A stretch of DNA of 34,472 bases from Clostridia bacterium (lineage in GTDB: Bacteria; Bacillota; Clostridia; Oscillospirales; CAG-272). Under the pieces are notes generated by a model. That model searched no databases. It had not been told where the DNA came from and saw only the letters and a list, made by a program, of their open reading frames with translations. Positions within the stretch are counted from its first letter, which is position 1; each line of letters begins with the position of its first letter. Position numbers and translations under genes: made by a program. The DNA lies in contig JAGALA010000001.1 of NCBI GenBank assembly GCA_017625935.1, forward strand, positions 1 through 34,472, in the 5' to 3' direction. Below, piece by piece: positions 1 through 5,796 of the stretch.

Positions 1-60
1 ATAAGCAACGTCAATCGACTATGCTTACGTGCGTGCCCGCAGAACACGGCTCATCACATA

Positions 61-92
61 TGAGAAAAGCACCAAGCTTTAGGCTCAGTGCT
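61..92 (-). terminator. Intrinsic terminator of rnpB
   Basis: Reading the minus strand, a 10-bp stem (arms 83-92 and 68-77, with two G-U pairs and a 5-nt loop) is followed by a short U-run, about 10 nt beyond the 3' end of RNase P RNA. Bases 1-60 beyond it hold no gene that can be supported, but do contain an 11-nt complement of the rnpB 3' end at 41-51. Confidence 0.75.
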
Positions 93-101
93 AATCATAT
101 A

Positions 102-462
102 AAGTTGAACTAAATCTATAAGCCGTGTTCTGTATTCGACGGTCATCTATCTTTGCCTTACGTCACCGTAAGGCTCCGCAAAAATTGCGTGCCACCCATA
201 GGGACGGCTGGCGCCTTATCGAGCAAATAAAATCCCCATATGCGGTGTTGCTTCAGGTAGGGTTTACACCTATTCTATGTTACCATAGAATATCGTGAGC
301 TCTTACCTCGCGTTTTCATCCTTACCCTTGCGGGCGGTACTTTTCTGTTGCACTTTCCCGGGAGTCGCCTCCGACTGACGTTATCAGTTACCCTGCTCTG
401 TGAAGCACGGACTTTCCTCACGCTAATACCTTTCGGCACAATAGCGCGCAACCGTCCAACTT
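102..462 (-). ncRNA. rnpB: RNase P RNA component, bacterial class A
   Basis: This is the catalytic RNA of RNase P, which removes 5' leaders from precursor tRNAs together with the RnpA protein. On the minus strand the conserved blocks appear in the right order: GAGGAAAGUCCGUGCUUC near the 5' end (P4 5' strand), CAGAGCAGGGUAACUG, GGGAAAGUGCAACAGAAA, GGUAAGAGCUCACG, and near the 3' end ACAGAACACGGCUUAUAG (P4 3' strand). The two ends, AAGUUG and CAACUU, close helix P1, which fixes the limits at about 462 and 102. The length of about 361 nt is usual for the family. A consensus promoter lies upstream and a terminator downstream, so it is a single-gene unit. Confidence 0.96.
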
Positions 463-473
463 AGTTCCCTTGT

Positions 474-502
474 ATTATAATTGATTTTTGCAATTTTGTC
501 AA
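474..502 (-). promoter_or_regulatory. Consensus sigma-A promoter of rnpB
   Basis: On the minus strand TTGACA (497-502) and TATAAT (474-479) match the consensus in all 12 positions, with a 17-bp spacer. This predicts a start near 467, a few bases before mature rnpB. It suits a constitutive, highly expressed stable RNA. Confidence 0.92.
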
Positions 503-533
503 GAGTGAGAAAAAATTGGAACAAATATTTTTT

Positions 534-562
534 CTGTCATATGATAAAAATATAGCTATAAT
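534..562 (+). promoter_or_regulatory. Putative sigma-A promoter of the small ORF at 594
   Basis: CTGTCA (534-539) and a perfect TATAAT (557-562) are separated by 17 bp. The predicted start near 569 leaves a leader of about 25 nt that contains the GGGGGUGG ribosome-binding site of the next gene. Confidence 0.6.
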
Positions 563-593
563 CCTCAAAATAGAGACACAGGGGGTGGCAAAA

Positions 594-776
594 ATGGAAA
601 ACAACGATAAATTACCGATAAAATTTCAAATGGCGCTTGCACACAACGAGCATGCGTTTTCTGCATTTTTGAAAATGGATGAGGGCGCACAAAACGAGAT
701 AATAAAAAGCGCGCAAAAGCTTGATAGTGTGCGAGAAATAAACAAATTTGTCAATTCAATACCGCATATGTGTTGA
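594..776 (+). CDS. Small hypothetical protein, 60 aa
   Basis: I do not recognise a named family. The start is placed at 594 because a purine-rich ribosome-binding site (GGGGG at 581-585) lies at the right distance and a good promoter ends at 562; an in-frame upstream ATG at 516 lies before that promoter. The protein begins MENNDKLPIKFQMALAHN, is soluble, has no signal peptide or membrane segment, and is predicted largely helical, with a central segment (SAFLKMDEGAQNEIIKSA) resembling the helix-turn pattern of many small Clostridial cytoplasmic proteins. Its stop codon lies inside the -35 box of the promoter for the permease gene downstream, so the two genes are packed tightly. Function unknown. 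Confidence 0.65.
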   Translation: MENNDKLPIKFQMALAHNEHAFSAFLKMDEGAQNEIIKSAQKLDSVREINKFVNSIPHMC

Positions 777-801
777 ATTTTCCCTTATTATATGTTACAA
801 T
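773..801 (+). promoter_or_regulatory. Sigma-A promoter of the purine permease
   Basis: TTGAAT (773-778) and TACAAT (796-801) are 17 bp apart, and the -35 box overlaps the stop codon of the upstream small gene. The leader carries a 5-bp hairpin, GTCGC-TTTC-GCGAC (813-826), directly before the GAAGGGA ribosome-binding site. The roughly 35-nt leader is too short for a purine riboswitch. Confidence 0.7.
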
Positions 802-841
802 ATTACAAATTAGTCGCTTTCGCGACGGAAGGGAAAAATTT

Positions 842-2356
842 ATGAGTAAAAAACAAAAAACCGTAAAGGAAAAACCAACCCTCATTAAAAAGGTTGACGA
901 TTTCTTTGAAATTTCAAAACGCGGCTCTAATTTCAAAACAGAAATCATTGCCGGACTTACAACATTCTTTGCTATGGCGTACATAGTAGTAACCAACCCT
1001 AACCAAGTGGTTAGCTTTAACCACTTCCCGGGCGGAGACTTCCCGGGGCACGAGGCGGAATTCCAAATCATTTGGTACGCGGTTTACGTTGCTTCGCTTT
1101 TAGCCGCCATAATCGGCACACTCCTTTATGCCTTTTACGCGAAAATGCCGTTTGCACAGGCGTGCGGAATGGGTCTTAACTCCTTCTTCTTCGTTTCATT
1201 CATTTTGCCCGAGCTTTTAAAGACAGACGGCACGACCGATATCTCAAAGGGCTACAAGGAGGGTCTTGCTGTTATCCTTCTTTCGGGTCTGCTTTTCATG
1301 GTCCTTTCTCTTACGGGCTTAAGATCGTATATTGCCAAGGCATTGCCCGACAATTTGAAAAAGGCAATTCCTGCGGGCATCGGCTTATTTATAGCGCTTC
1401 TCGGATTTAAGAGCGCAGGTGTTATTCAAAGCAACAAGTACACGCTCGTTCAGCTCTTTGACTTCCACGGCGCGTTTGTAAACGCCGAAAGCAGCCTCGA
1501 GGGCTGGCGTGCTATCGTGCCCGTGCTTATCGCAATTCTCGGCCTTATTATAATGGGCGTGCTTACAAAATTCAAGGTAAAGGGCGCAGTTATCATTACA
1601 ATTCTCGGCTCGACTGTTCTTTATTATCTTGCCACATGGCAGCTTCCAAACTTTGATATGACCAGCATAGGCTCATCATTTAAGTATTTTGCAACCGAGG
1701 GCTTATTTGGCGCATTTGACGGCTTCAAAACACTCTTTACAACAGGCGGTGTATTTACGTTTGGCACACTTTTCTCGGTAGTTGCTCTTACGATTACATT
1801 CTGTTTGGTTGATATGTTCGATACAATGGGTACGCTTTACGGCGCCGCCTCACAGGCGAATATGCTTGACAAAAACGGCGACCCTGTGAACCTAAAGCAA
1901 TCAATGAACGCCGACTCAATAGCTACTCTTGCAGGCTCACTCCTCGGCACTTCAACCTGCACAACCTTCGTTGAGTCAAGCGCAGGCGTTGGTGCGGGCG
2001 GCCGTACGGGCTTCGCCTCACTTATCACATCCGCTTGCTTCTTCATTTGCCTGTTCTTAACCCCTGTTGCAACCGTAATTCCCGCTTGCGCAACCGCGCC
2101 TGCTCTTATTTACATCGGTGTTTTGATGCTCAAGGGCTTTGCAAAGGTTGATATGGAGGATATCACAAGCGCAATTCCCGCATTCCTAACGCTTATTATG
2201 ATGCCCCTTACCTATTCAATCTCAAACGGCATCGCAGTTGGCGCTATCTCATACGTGCTTATCAAAATTTTCACAGGTAAGTATTGCAAGAAAGACATCA
2301 CAGTAACAGTAATTGCCGTGCTTTTCGCGCTCCGCTTTGCATTTATTTCGATGTAA
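842..2356 (+). CDS. NCS2 family purine permease (AzgA/PbuG-like)
   Basis: This is an inner-membrane purine base:proton symporter of the NCS2 superfamily, AzgA branch (COG2252), expected to import adenine, guanine or hypoxanthine for salvage. The chosen start (MSKKQKTV) has the ribosome-binding site GAAGGGA at 828-834; a longer frame from 770 would begin inside the preceding gene. The 504-residue product is the usual length, with about 12-14 hydrophobic segments. Family landmarks are the opening FFEISKRGSNFKTEIIAGLTT and MAYIVVTNP, then GMGLNSFF, the DMFDTMGTLYGAA motif near residues 324-336, and TFVESSAGVGAGGRTG near 373-388. Transcription ends at a strong terminator 15 bp downstream. The substrate is inferred from the family and is not proven. 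Confidence 0.9.
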   Translation: MSKKQKTVKEKPTLIKKVDDFFEISKRGSNFKTEIIAGLTTFFAMAYIVVTNPNQVVSFNHFPGGDFPGHEAEFQIIWYAVYVASLLAAIIGTLLYAFYAKMPFAQACGMGLNSFFFVSFILPELLKTDGTTDISKGYKEGLAVILLSGLLFMVLSLTGLRSYIAKALPDNLKKAIPAGIGLFIALLGFKSAGVIQSNKYTLVQLFDFHGAFVNAESSLEGWRAIVPVLIAILGLIIMGVLTKFKVKGAVIITILGSTVLYYLATWQLPNFDMTSIGSSFKYFATEGLFGAFDGFKTLFTTGGVFTFGTLFSVVALTITFCLVDMFDTMGTLYGAASQANMLDKNGDPVNLKQSMNADSIATLAGSLLGTSTCTTFVESSAGVGAGGRTGFASLITSACFFICLFLTPVATVIPACATAPALIYIGVLMLKGFAKVDMEDITSAIPAFLTLIMMPLTYSISNGIAVGAISYVLIKIFTGKYCKKDITVTVIAVLFALRFAFISM

Positions 2357-2371
2357 TTATATGACAAACAT

Positions 2372-2400
2372 AAAAAACCGCACCATGTGTGCGGTTTTTT
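2372..2400. terminator. Bidirectional terminator between convergent genes
   Basis: A perfect A6-CCGCAC / GTGCGG-T6 hairpin with a 4-nt loop has a U-run on either strand. It can end both the permease transcript (plus) and the UPF0126 gene transcript (minus), whose stop codon lies only 4 bp away. Confidence 0.9.
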
Positions 2401-2403
2401 GTT

Positions 2404-3111
2404 TTATTTGGGTTGCAGCTCCTTGCTTGGGAGCGCTTCATTTGCGTCTTCATTTTCTGTTTGCTTTGGAATCGGCAAATTCCATTTCAGTCCAAATGCG
2501 AGCATTCTTATTGTGATAACAATAGCCATTGTAATGATGACGCAAAGCACCTCGTTCATATGCTTATATGTCAGAATAAAGAATACCGAGGCGATAATCA
2601 CGGGAATCAGATAAATGTGCTTTCTGAAAACCGCGGGGATGGTGGCTGAGCAAACGTCGCGCAAAATACCTCCGCCAACGGCTGTTATACAACCCGAGAA
2701 CAGAAGAATCACAAAGCCCGTTTTACCGCTTTCTCTGGCTATTTCAAGTCCGCTTATGAGAAATGATGCCAAGCCGAGCGCATCCGTAAATTCAATCAGG
2801 AAGCTGTGCTGGTGCCTGTCAGCGAAGCGAGAAACGCGCTTGATAAAGCCAAGGTGATAGCACACTATACATACTACCGCCGACATAATCGCAATTACAA
2901 TCAAGGTTTTATCAACCAGAATGCTCGGTGGAATGTTGCCGAGAACCAAATCTCTTATAACTCCGCCGCCGAAGCAGGTCAGAAGTGAAAATATAAGTGC
3001 GCCTATGACGTCTGCACGCTTATGTATAGCGTAAATCGTAGCGGAAACGGTGAAGGAAACCGCACCGACCGCTTGAATTATAACTAAAAAGATATCCAAA
3101 TCATTACCCAC
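2404..3111 (-). CDS. UPF0126 / TRIC-like membrane protein (YicG family)
   Basis: A polytopic membrane protein of 235 residues with about seven hydrophobic segments. It carries the family's duplicated signature, GGGVIRDLVLGNIPPS in the first half and GGGILRDVCSATIPAVF in the second, which marks the UPF0126 domain pair (PF03458, COG2860). Members have been described as trimeric cation-channel-like proteins and, in some annotations, as glycine transporters; the sequence does not decide between these. The start is a GTG only 2 nt after the stop of the DUF1015 gene (TAA-GA-GTG) with a weak Shine-Dalgarno, so translation is probably coupled to the upstream gene. Transcription ends at the shared terminator at 2372-2400. 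Confidence 0.85.
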   Translation of the reverse strand: MGNDLDIFLVIIQAVGAVSFTVSATIYAIHKRADVIGALIFSLLTCFGGGVIRDLVLGNIPPSILVDKTLIVIAIMSAVVCIVCYHLGFIKRVSRFADRHQHSFLIEFTDALGLASFLISGLEIARESGKTGFVILLFSGCITAVGGGILRDVCSATIPAVFRKHIYLIPVIIASVFFILTYKHMNEVLCVIITMAIVITIRMLAFGLKWNLPIPKQTENEDANEALPSKELQPK

Positions 3112-3113
3112 TC

Positions 3114-4358
3114 TTAAAACTTATGAATTAAAATTCCGCTACGGAGCTTTGGCTCAAACCAAGTGGATTTCGGGGGCATAACGTCGCCGCTGTCGGCAAC
3201 CGCCATTAAATCCTCAAGTGAGGTTGGATGCATTGATATAGCCATTTGCATATCCTCGTTACATCTTTTCACAAGATAGTCAAGACCGCGGATACCGCCT
3301 GCAAAGTCAATGCGCTTGTTCGTGCGCGGGTCGTCTATGCCCAAAATCGGCGATAAGAGATTGTTTTGCAAAATTGCGCAGTCAAGGCGCTCGCTTGCGC
3401 GCTCACTGTTACAAAGCTCGGGGTAGAACTCAAGCTTATACCACTGTGCGCCAACGTACACACCAACCTCGTGCTTCTTTTGCGGACGGTAGGGAGCGCT
3501 TCCCTCACATTTTGTGAGCTTGCCCACCTTTTCTTCGACAATTTTGAGAAAATCATCGACCCCGTATCCGTTTAAGTCCTTCAAAAGACGGTTATAGTCA
3601 AGGATTTTGAGTGTTTTTGACGGGAAGATAACGGAGAGGAAGTAGTTAAACTCCTCGTCGCCTGTGTAGCCCTTATTTGCTTCTCTGCGCTTCAAGCCAA
3701 CCTTAACGGCGGAGGCGCAGCGGTGGTGTCCGTCTGCTATATAAAGTGCGTCAAGTGATTTAAATGACTCCTCAATTTTTGCGTCAATCTCGCGCGATGA
3801 GGTTTGCCAAACCGTATGGCGCACGCCGTCCTCAGAAACAAAATCGTAAATAGGCTCCTTGCTTGTTTCGCGCTCGATAATTCCGTCCAAGGTGTCGCTG
3901 CCCTTGTAGCAAAGAAAGATAGGACCTGTGTGCGCGGAGCAGGTGTCAACGTGGTTGATACGGTCAATTTCCTTGTCGGCGCGGGTAAACTCGTGCTTCT
4001 TTATCCTGTTTTCAAGATAGTCATCAACCGAGGCACAGCCAACTATACCCGTTTGAGATTGCTCGCCCATAATCTGACGGTAGAAATAGAATTTTCTTTC
4101 GTTATCGTTTATGTAAACGCCGTCCCTTTCGTAGCCGTCGAGGGTGTCCTTTGCGGTCTTATAAACGATTTCGCTATAAATATCAACGCCTTTTTCAAGA
4201 TTAATTTCGGCTCTGTCAACTCTTAAAAACGAGTACGGATTGCCCGTTACCATTTCTCTTGCCTCGCTTGATGACATAACGTCATACGGAAGCGCGGCAC
4301 ATTTATCTACAAGCGCCTCAGTCGGGCGGAGGGCGCAGAAGGGTTTTACTTTTATCAT
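3114..4358 (-). CDS. DUF1015 family protein
   Basis: This 414-residue cytoplasmic protein is a member of DUF1015 (COG4198). It has the typical opening VKPFCALRPT followed by ALPYDVMSSSEAR, and the hallmark YIADGHHRCASAVK near residues 206-219. The biochemical role is not established; in other Clostridia the family often lies next to serine-biosynthesis genes, which is not the case here. The ATG follows GGAG at 8 nt, and a consensus promoter lies 38-66 bp upstream. It is the first gene of a two-gene unit with the UPF0126 gene. Confidence 0.88.
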   Translation of the reverse strand: MIKVKPFCALRPTEALVDKCAALPYDVMSSSEAREMVTGNPYSFLRVDRAEINLEKGVDIYSEIVYKTAKDTLDGYERDGVYINDNERKFYFYRQIMGEQSQTGIVGCASVDDYLENRIKKHEFTRADKEIDRINHVDTCSAHTGPIFLCYKGSDTLDGIIERETSKEPIYDFVSEDGVRHTVWQTSSREIDAKIEESFKSLDALYIADGHHRCASAVKVGLKRREANKGYTGDEEFNYFLSVIFPSKTLKILDYNRLLKDLNGYGVDDFLKIVEEKVGKLTKCEGSAPYRPQKKHEVGVYVGAQWYKLEFYPELCNSERASERLDCAILQNNLLSPILGIDDPRTNKRIDFAGGIRGLDYLVKRCNEDMQMAISMHPTSLEDLMAVADSGDVMPPKSTWFEPKLRSGILIHKF

Positions 4359-4395
4359 CTTTTTTCTCCTTGTATTAAAGATTTCTATCTATATA

Positions 4396-4424
4396 AGTAT
4401 ATCACGATATTATTTACTTGTCAA
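4396..4424 (-). promoter_or_regulatory. Sigma-A promoter of the DUF1015-UPF0126 unit
   Basis: On the minus strand TTGACA (4419-4424) and TATACT (4396-4401) are separated by 17 bp, giving a leader of about 32 nt with an AAGGAG ribosome-binding site. Confidence 0.88.
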
Positions 4425-4475
4425 CAAGCTTGCGTTATCAAAAGCGCCTGTTCTTCACTTATTTTTCGAATTATA

Positions 4476-4504
4476 TTGATTTTTTTACATTCCTTTGATA
4501 TAAT
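4476..4504 (+). promoter_or_regulatory. Sigma-A promoter of the small membrane protein gene
   Basis: TTGATT (4476-4481) and TATAAT (4499-4504) with a 17-bp spacer. The predicted start is near 4511. Confidence 0.85.
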
Positions 4505-4508
4505 TATA

Positions 4509-4527
4509 TTGTTAGTTATTCTAACAA
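4509..4527. promoter_or_regulatory. Inverted repeat at the transcription start (operator or 5' hairpin)
   Basis: TTGTTAG-N5-CTAACAA is a perfect 7-bp inverted repeat that begins 5 bp after the -10 box and spans the predicted start site. It could be a repressor site or the 5'-terminal stem-loop of the mRNA. Confidence 0.55.
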
Positions 4528-4550
4528 ATAATTTTATAAAGGAGTTTATT

Positions 4551-5033
4551 ATGGGATTTTTAAGAAAGCTTTATCCGGGCGCATTCAAGCTTGAAAAGAA
4601 GGTTACAAAGCCTTTTGTTATTAAGCTTGTTGTTTTTGCAATCATCTATTTTGTTGCCTCGGTAATTATTGGAGCTCTTATGGCAACATTCGGACTTATA
4701 GGCGCAGCTTCCTCTAAAGCAGTAGTTGGCATTATTTGCTACCTCGTTATACTTCTCCTCGGTCTTGTTGACTTAGTGCTATGTGCTTACACAGCTGGCG
4801 GAGTTGTAATTTCAATCCTCAAGTTCGTTGGCGTTATCAAGGACCAAACCGCAGATGTTGAGAACACAAACCTCAACAATGCTGCAGGCAAGGTTGGCGG
4901 CGTATTTGAAAAGGTTGTTGGCGCTACCGAAAACGTAGTTAACAAGGTTGTTGACAAAGCAACTGAAAAGAAGGAAGACAAGGCTGAAAACGCTGAGGAA
5001 ACCGAAAACGCTGAAGAAAACGCAGCTGAATAA
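4551..5033 (+). CDS. Small membrane protein with acidic C-terminal tail, 160 aa
   Basis: Family not recognised. The start at 4551 follows a full AAAGGAG (4538-4544); an in-frame upstream ATG at 4476 lies in the promoter. The N-terminus MGFLRKLYPGAFKLEKK is basic, followed by two long hydrophobic stretches (about residues 22-50 and 57-80) and a third shorter one near 81-95. From about residue 100 the chain is hydrophilic, first Asn/Val-rich and possibly helical (VVGATENVVNKVVDKA), then ending in an E/A/N/K-rich acidic tail. There is no signal peptidase or lipobox motif. It is monocistronic, with its own promoter and terminator, and has an operator-like repeat at the start site. A role in membrane or envelope function is only an inference from topology. 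Confidence 0.8.
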   Translation: MGFLRKLYPGAFKLEKKVTKPFVIKLVVFAIIYFVASVIIGALMATFGLIGAASSKAVVGIICYLVILLLGLVDLVLCAYTAGGVVISILKFVGVIKDQTADVENTNLNNAAGKVGGVFEKVVGATENVVNKVVDKATEKKEDKAENAEETENAEENAAE

Positions 5034-5045
5034 TTGACTACATAT

Positions 5046-5076
5046 AAAAAACACGCGAGAAATCGCGTGTTTTTTG
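5046..5076 (+). terminator. Intrinsic terminator, small membrane protein gene
   Basis: A6-CACGCGA / TCGCGTG-T6 perfect hairpin with a GAAA tetraloop and U-run, 12 bp after the stop codon. The flanking A- and T-runs could let it work in both directions. Confidence 0.92.
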
Positions 5077-5090
5077 TTTGAAAAATTTCA

Positions 5091-5222
5091 ATTTTCTTGT
5101 AGGGGAGGGGCTTGCTCCTCCCGCTTTGTTGGGTGCGTACCAATCGATGCGGGACGTCGAGGCGTAGCTATTCGGGACGTCGAGGACGTCGCTATTCGGG
5201 ACGTCGAGGCGCCGTCCCCTAC
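5091..5222 (+). repeat. Repeat island A, TIR element copy 1 with 51-bp direct repeat
   Basis: A non-coding element of about 124 bp is bounded by GTAGGGGA (5099-5106) and its inverse TCCCCTAC (5215-5222). Just inside the left end is a 9-bp GC-rich hairpin (GGGAGGGGC/GCTCCTCCC with one G-U pair). Bases 5091-5141 match 18543-18593 at 49 of 51 positions in the same orientation. The interior at 5150-5209 is a tandem repeat of a 23/24-bp GACGTCGAGG-containing unit. There is no coding frame with a ribosome-binding site. It resembles MITE-like or REP-like intergenic elements seen in gut Clostridia. Confidence 0.75.
5150..5209 (+). repeat. Tandem 23/24-bp repeats inside island A
   Basis: The core CGGGACGTCGAGG starts at 5150, 5173 and 5197, with the first two copies followed by CGTAGCTATT or ACGTCGCTATT. 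Each copy contains the palindrome GACGTC. Confidence 0.8.
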
Positions 5223-5229
5223 GAATAAT

Positions 5230-5287
5230 CAACGCGTAGCGTTGTATATAACCACGCATTTGCGTGCATATCATCAACCTTAGGTTG
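5230..5287. repeat. Array of three mini-hairpins (island A)
   Basis: Three short perfect stem-loops follow one another: CAACGC-GTA-GCGTTG (5230-5244), CACGC-ATTT-GCGTG (5253-5266, stem extendable by one pair) and CAACC-TTA-GGTTG (5275-5287). They are separated by 8-nt spacers TATATAAC and CATATCAT. The stems differ in sequence but each is self-complementary. The same architecture, longer, occurs at 18294-18482. Confidence 0.75.
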
Positions 5288-5320
5288 CATTTGGTCTCAT
5301 CACGCATTGTTGGGTGCGCG

Positions 5321-5374
5321 CCTGTTTCCCTCATCCACCATAAATGGTCCCCCTTCCCCACCGGGGAAGGCTTT
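5321..5374 (+). repeat. 54-bp module shared with island B
   Basis: Matches 18592-18645 at 52 of 54 positions in the same orientation. It contains a small ACCAT/ATGGT hairpin and a strong CTTCCCC/GGGGAAG hairpin. A second TCCCCTAC terminal motif follows at 5391-5398, suggesting one element nested inside another. Confidence 0.8.
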
Positions 5375-5465
5375 AGAAATACAGGTTGCCTCCCCTACGG
5401 TTATTCTGCATTTTCCTTGTAGGGTGTATTTTTGCGTTTTAGCGACACGTCATCGCTGTTTTTAT

Positions 5466-5518
5466 AAAAAAGAGGCTACCGCCTCCTCTGCCCGAGGGCA
5501 GAGAGCGGTAGCTTCTTT
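5466..5518 (-). terminator. Terminator of the giant-protein locus
   Basis: On the minus strand a long GC-rich hairpin begins 4 bp after the stop of the 71-aa gene: GCTACCGC...CTCTGCCC pairs with GGGCAGAG...GCGGTAGC around a TCG loop with a small internal bulge, then a T6 run. It closes the transcription unit that contains the giant protein and the small peptide. Confidence 0.9.
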
Positions 5519-5521
5519 TAT

Positions 5522-5737
5522 TTAGTTGAAGTAGTTATTAGCAAGATTTTGTGGCGGAATGATTTCCGTTTCTCCACCGTTTCCTGTTCCTGTTCCATCT
5601 CCATCTCCACCTTCAGTTCCGGGGATGCCTCCTACATCAGGAAGGTCCGGAAGTGTTGGAAGTCGATTTGAATCACATATAATATCGCCAACTTCAACTT
5701 CTTCTATTTCTATAATAGGTGAAACATACTTGTTCAT
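5522..5737 (-). CDS. Small acidic Gly/Pro-rich peptide, 71 aa, ending in NYFN
   Basis: No family that I can name with confidence. The N-terminal part, MNKYVSPIIEIEEVEVGDII then CDSN, has the pattern of short K-Y-x-x-P-x-x-E peptides that I recall seeing often in gut Clostridia. It has a single Cys at residue 21 and no signal peptide. The middle is low-complexity and acidic: LPDLPDVGG, then GDGDGTGTGNGG. The C-terminus NLANNYFN repeats the last four residues of the giant protein encoded just upstream. The ATG has AAGGAG at 9 nt. The gene lies 44 bp after the giant gene with no promoter or terminator between them, and is followed by the terminator, so it is cotranscribed. It might be an export, processing or assembly partner, or a RiPP-like precursor; no modifying enzyme is visible in the window. 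Confidence 0.75.
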   Translation of the reverse strand: MNKYVSPIIEIEEVEVGDIICDSNRLPTLPDLPDVGGIPGTEGGDGDGTGTGNGGETEIIPPQNLANNYFN

Positions 5738-5765
5738 CGGGTATTAACTCCTTTCGTCTCAGGTA

Positions 5766-5796
5766 TTATTTGAAATAGTTTTTAATTGAAATAGTT
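5766..5796 (-). repeat. Tail-codon duplication after the giant gene stop
   Basis: The last codons of the giant gene, AACTATTTCAATTAA (5796-5782), are followed 16 bp on by AACTATTTCAAATAA (5780-5766), which would read NYFK-stop but is out of frame with the first. It looks like a relic of another 3' end. Confidence 0.7.

Noticed and set aside
516..593. Upstream start for the small protein at 594
   Set aside because: The frame is open from 516, but the promoter -10 box at 557-562 and the ribosome-binding site at 581-585 place the start at 594.
802..841. Purine riboswitch before the permease
   Set aside because: The leader is only about 35 nt and has one 5-bp hairpin, which is too short for the three-way junction.
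2313..2988. Several plus-strand frames opposite the UPF0126 gene
   Set aside because: The minus-strand gene has clear family motifs and membrane pattern; the plus frames are shadows.
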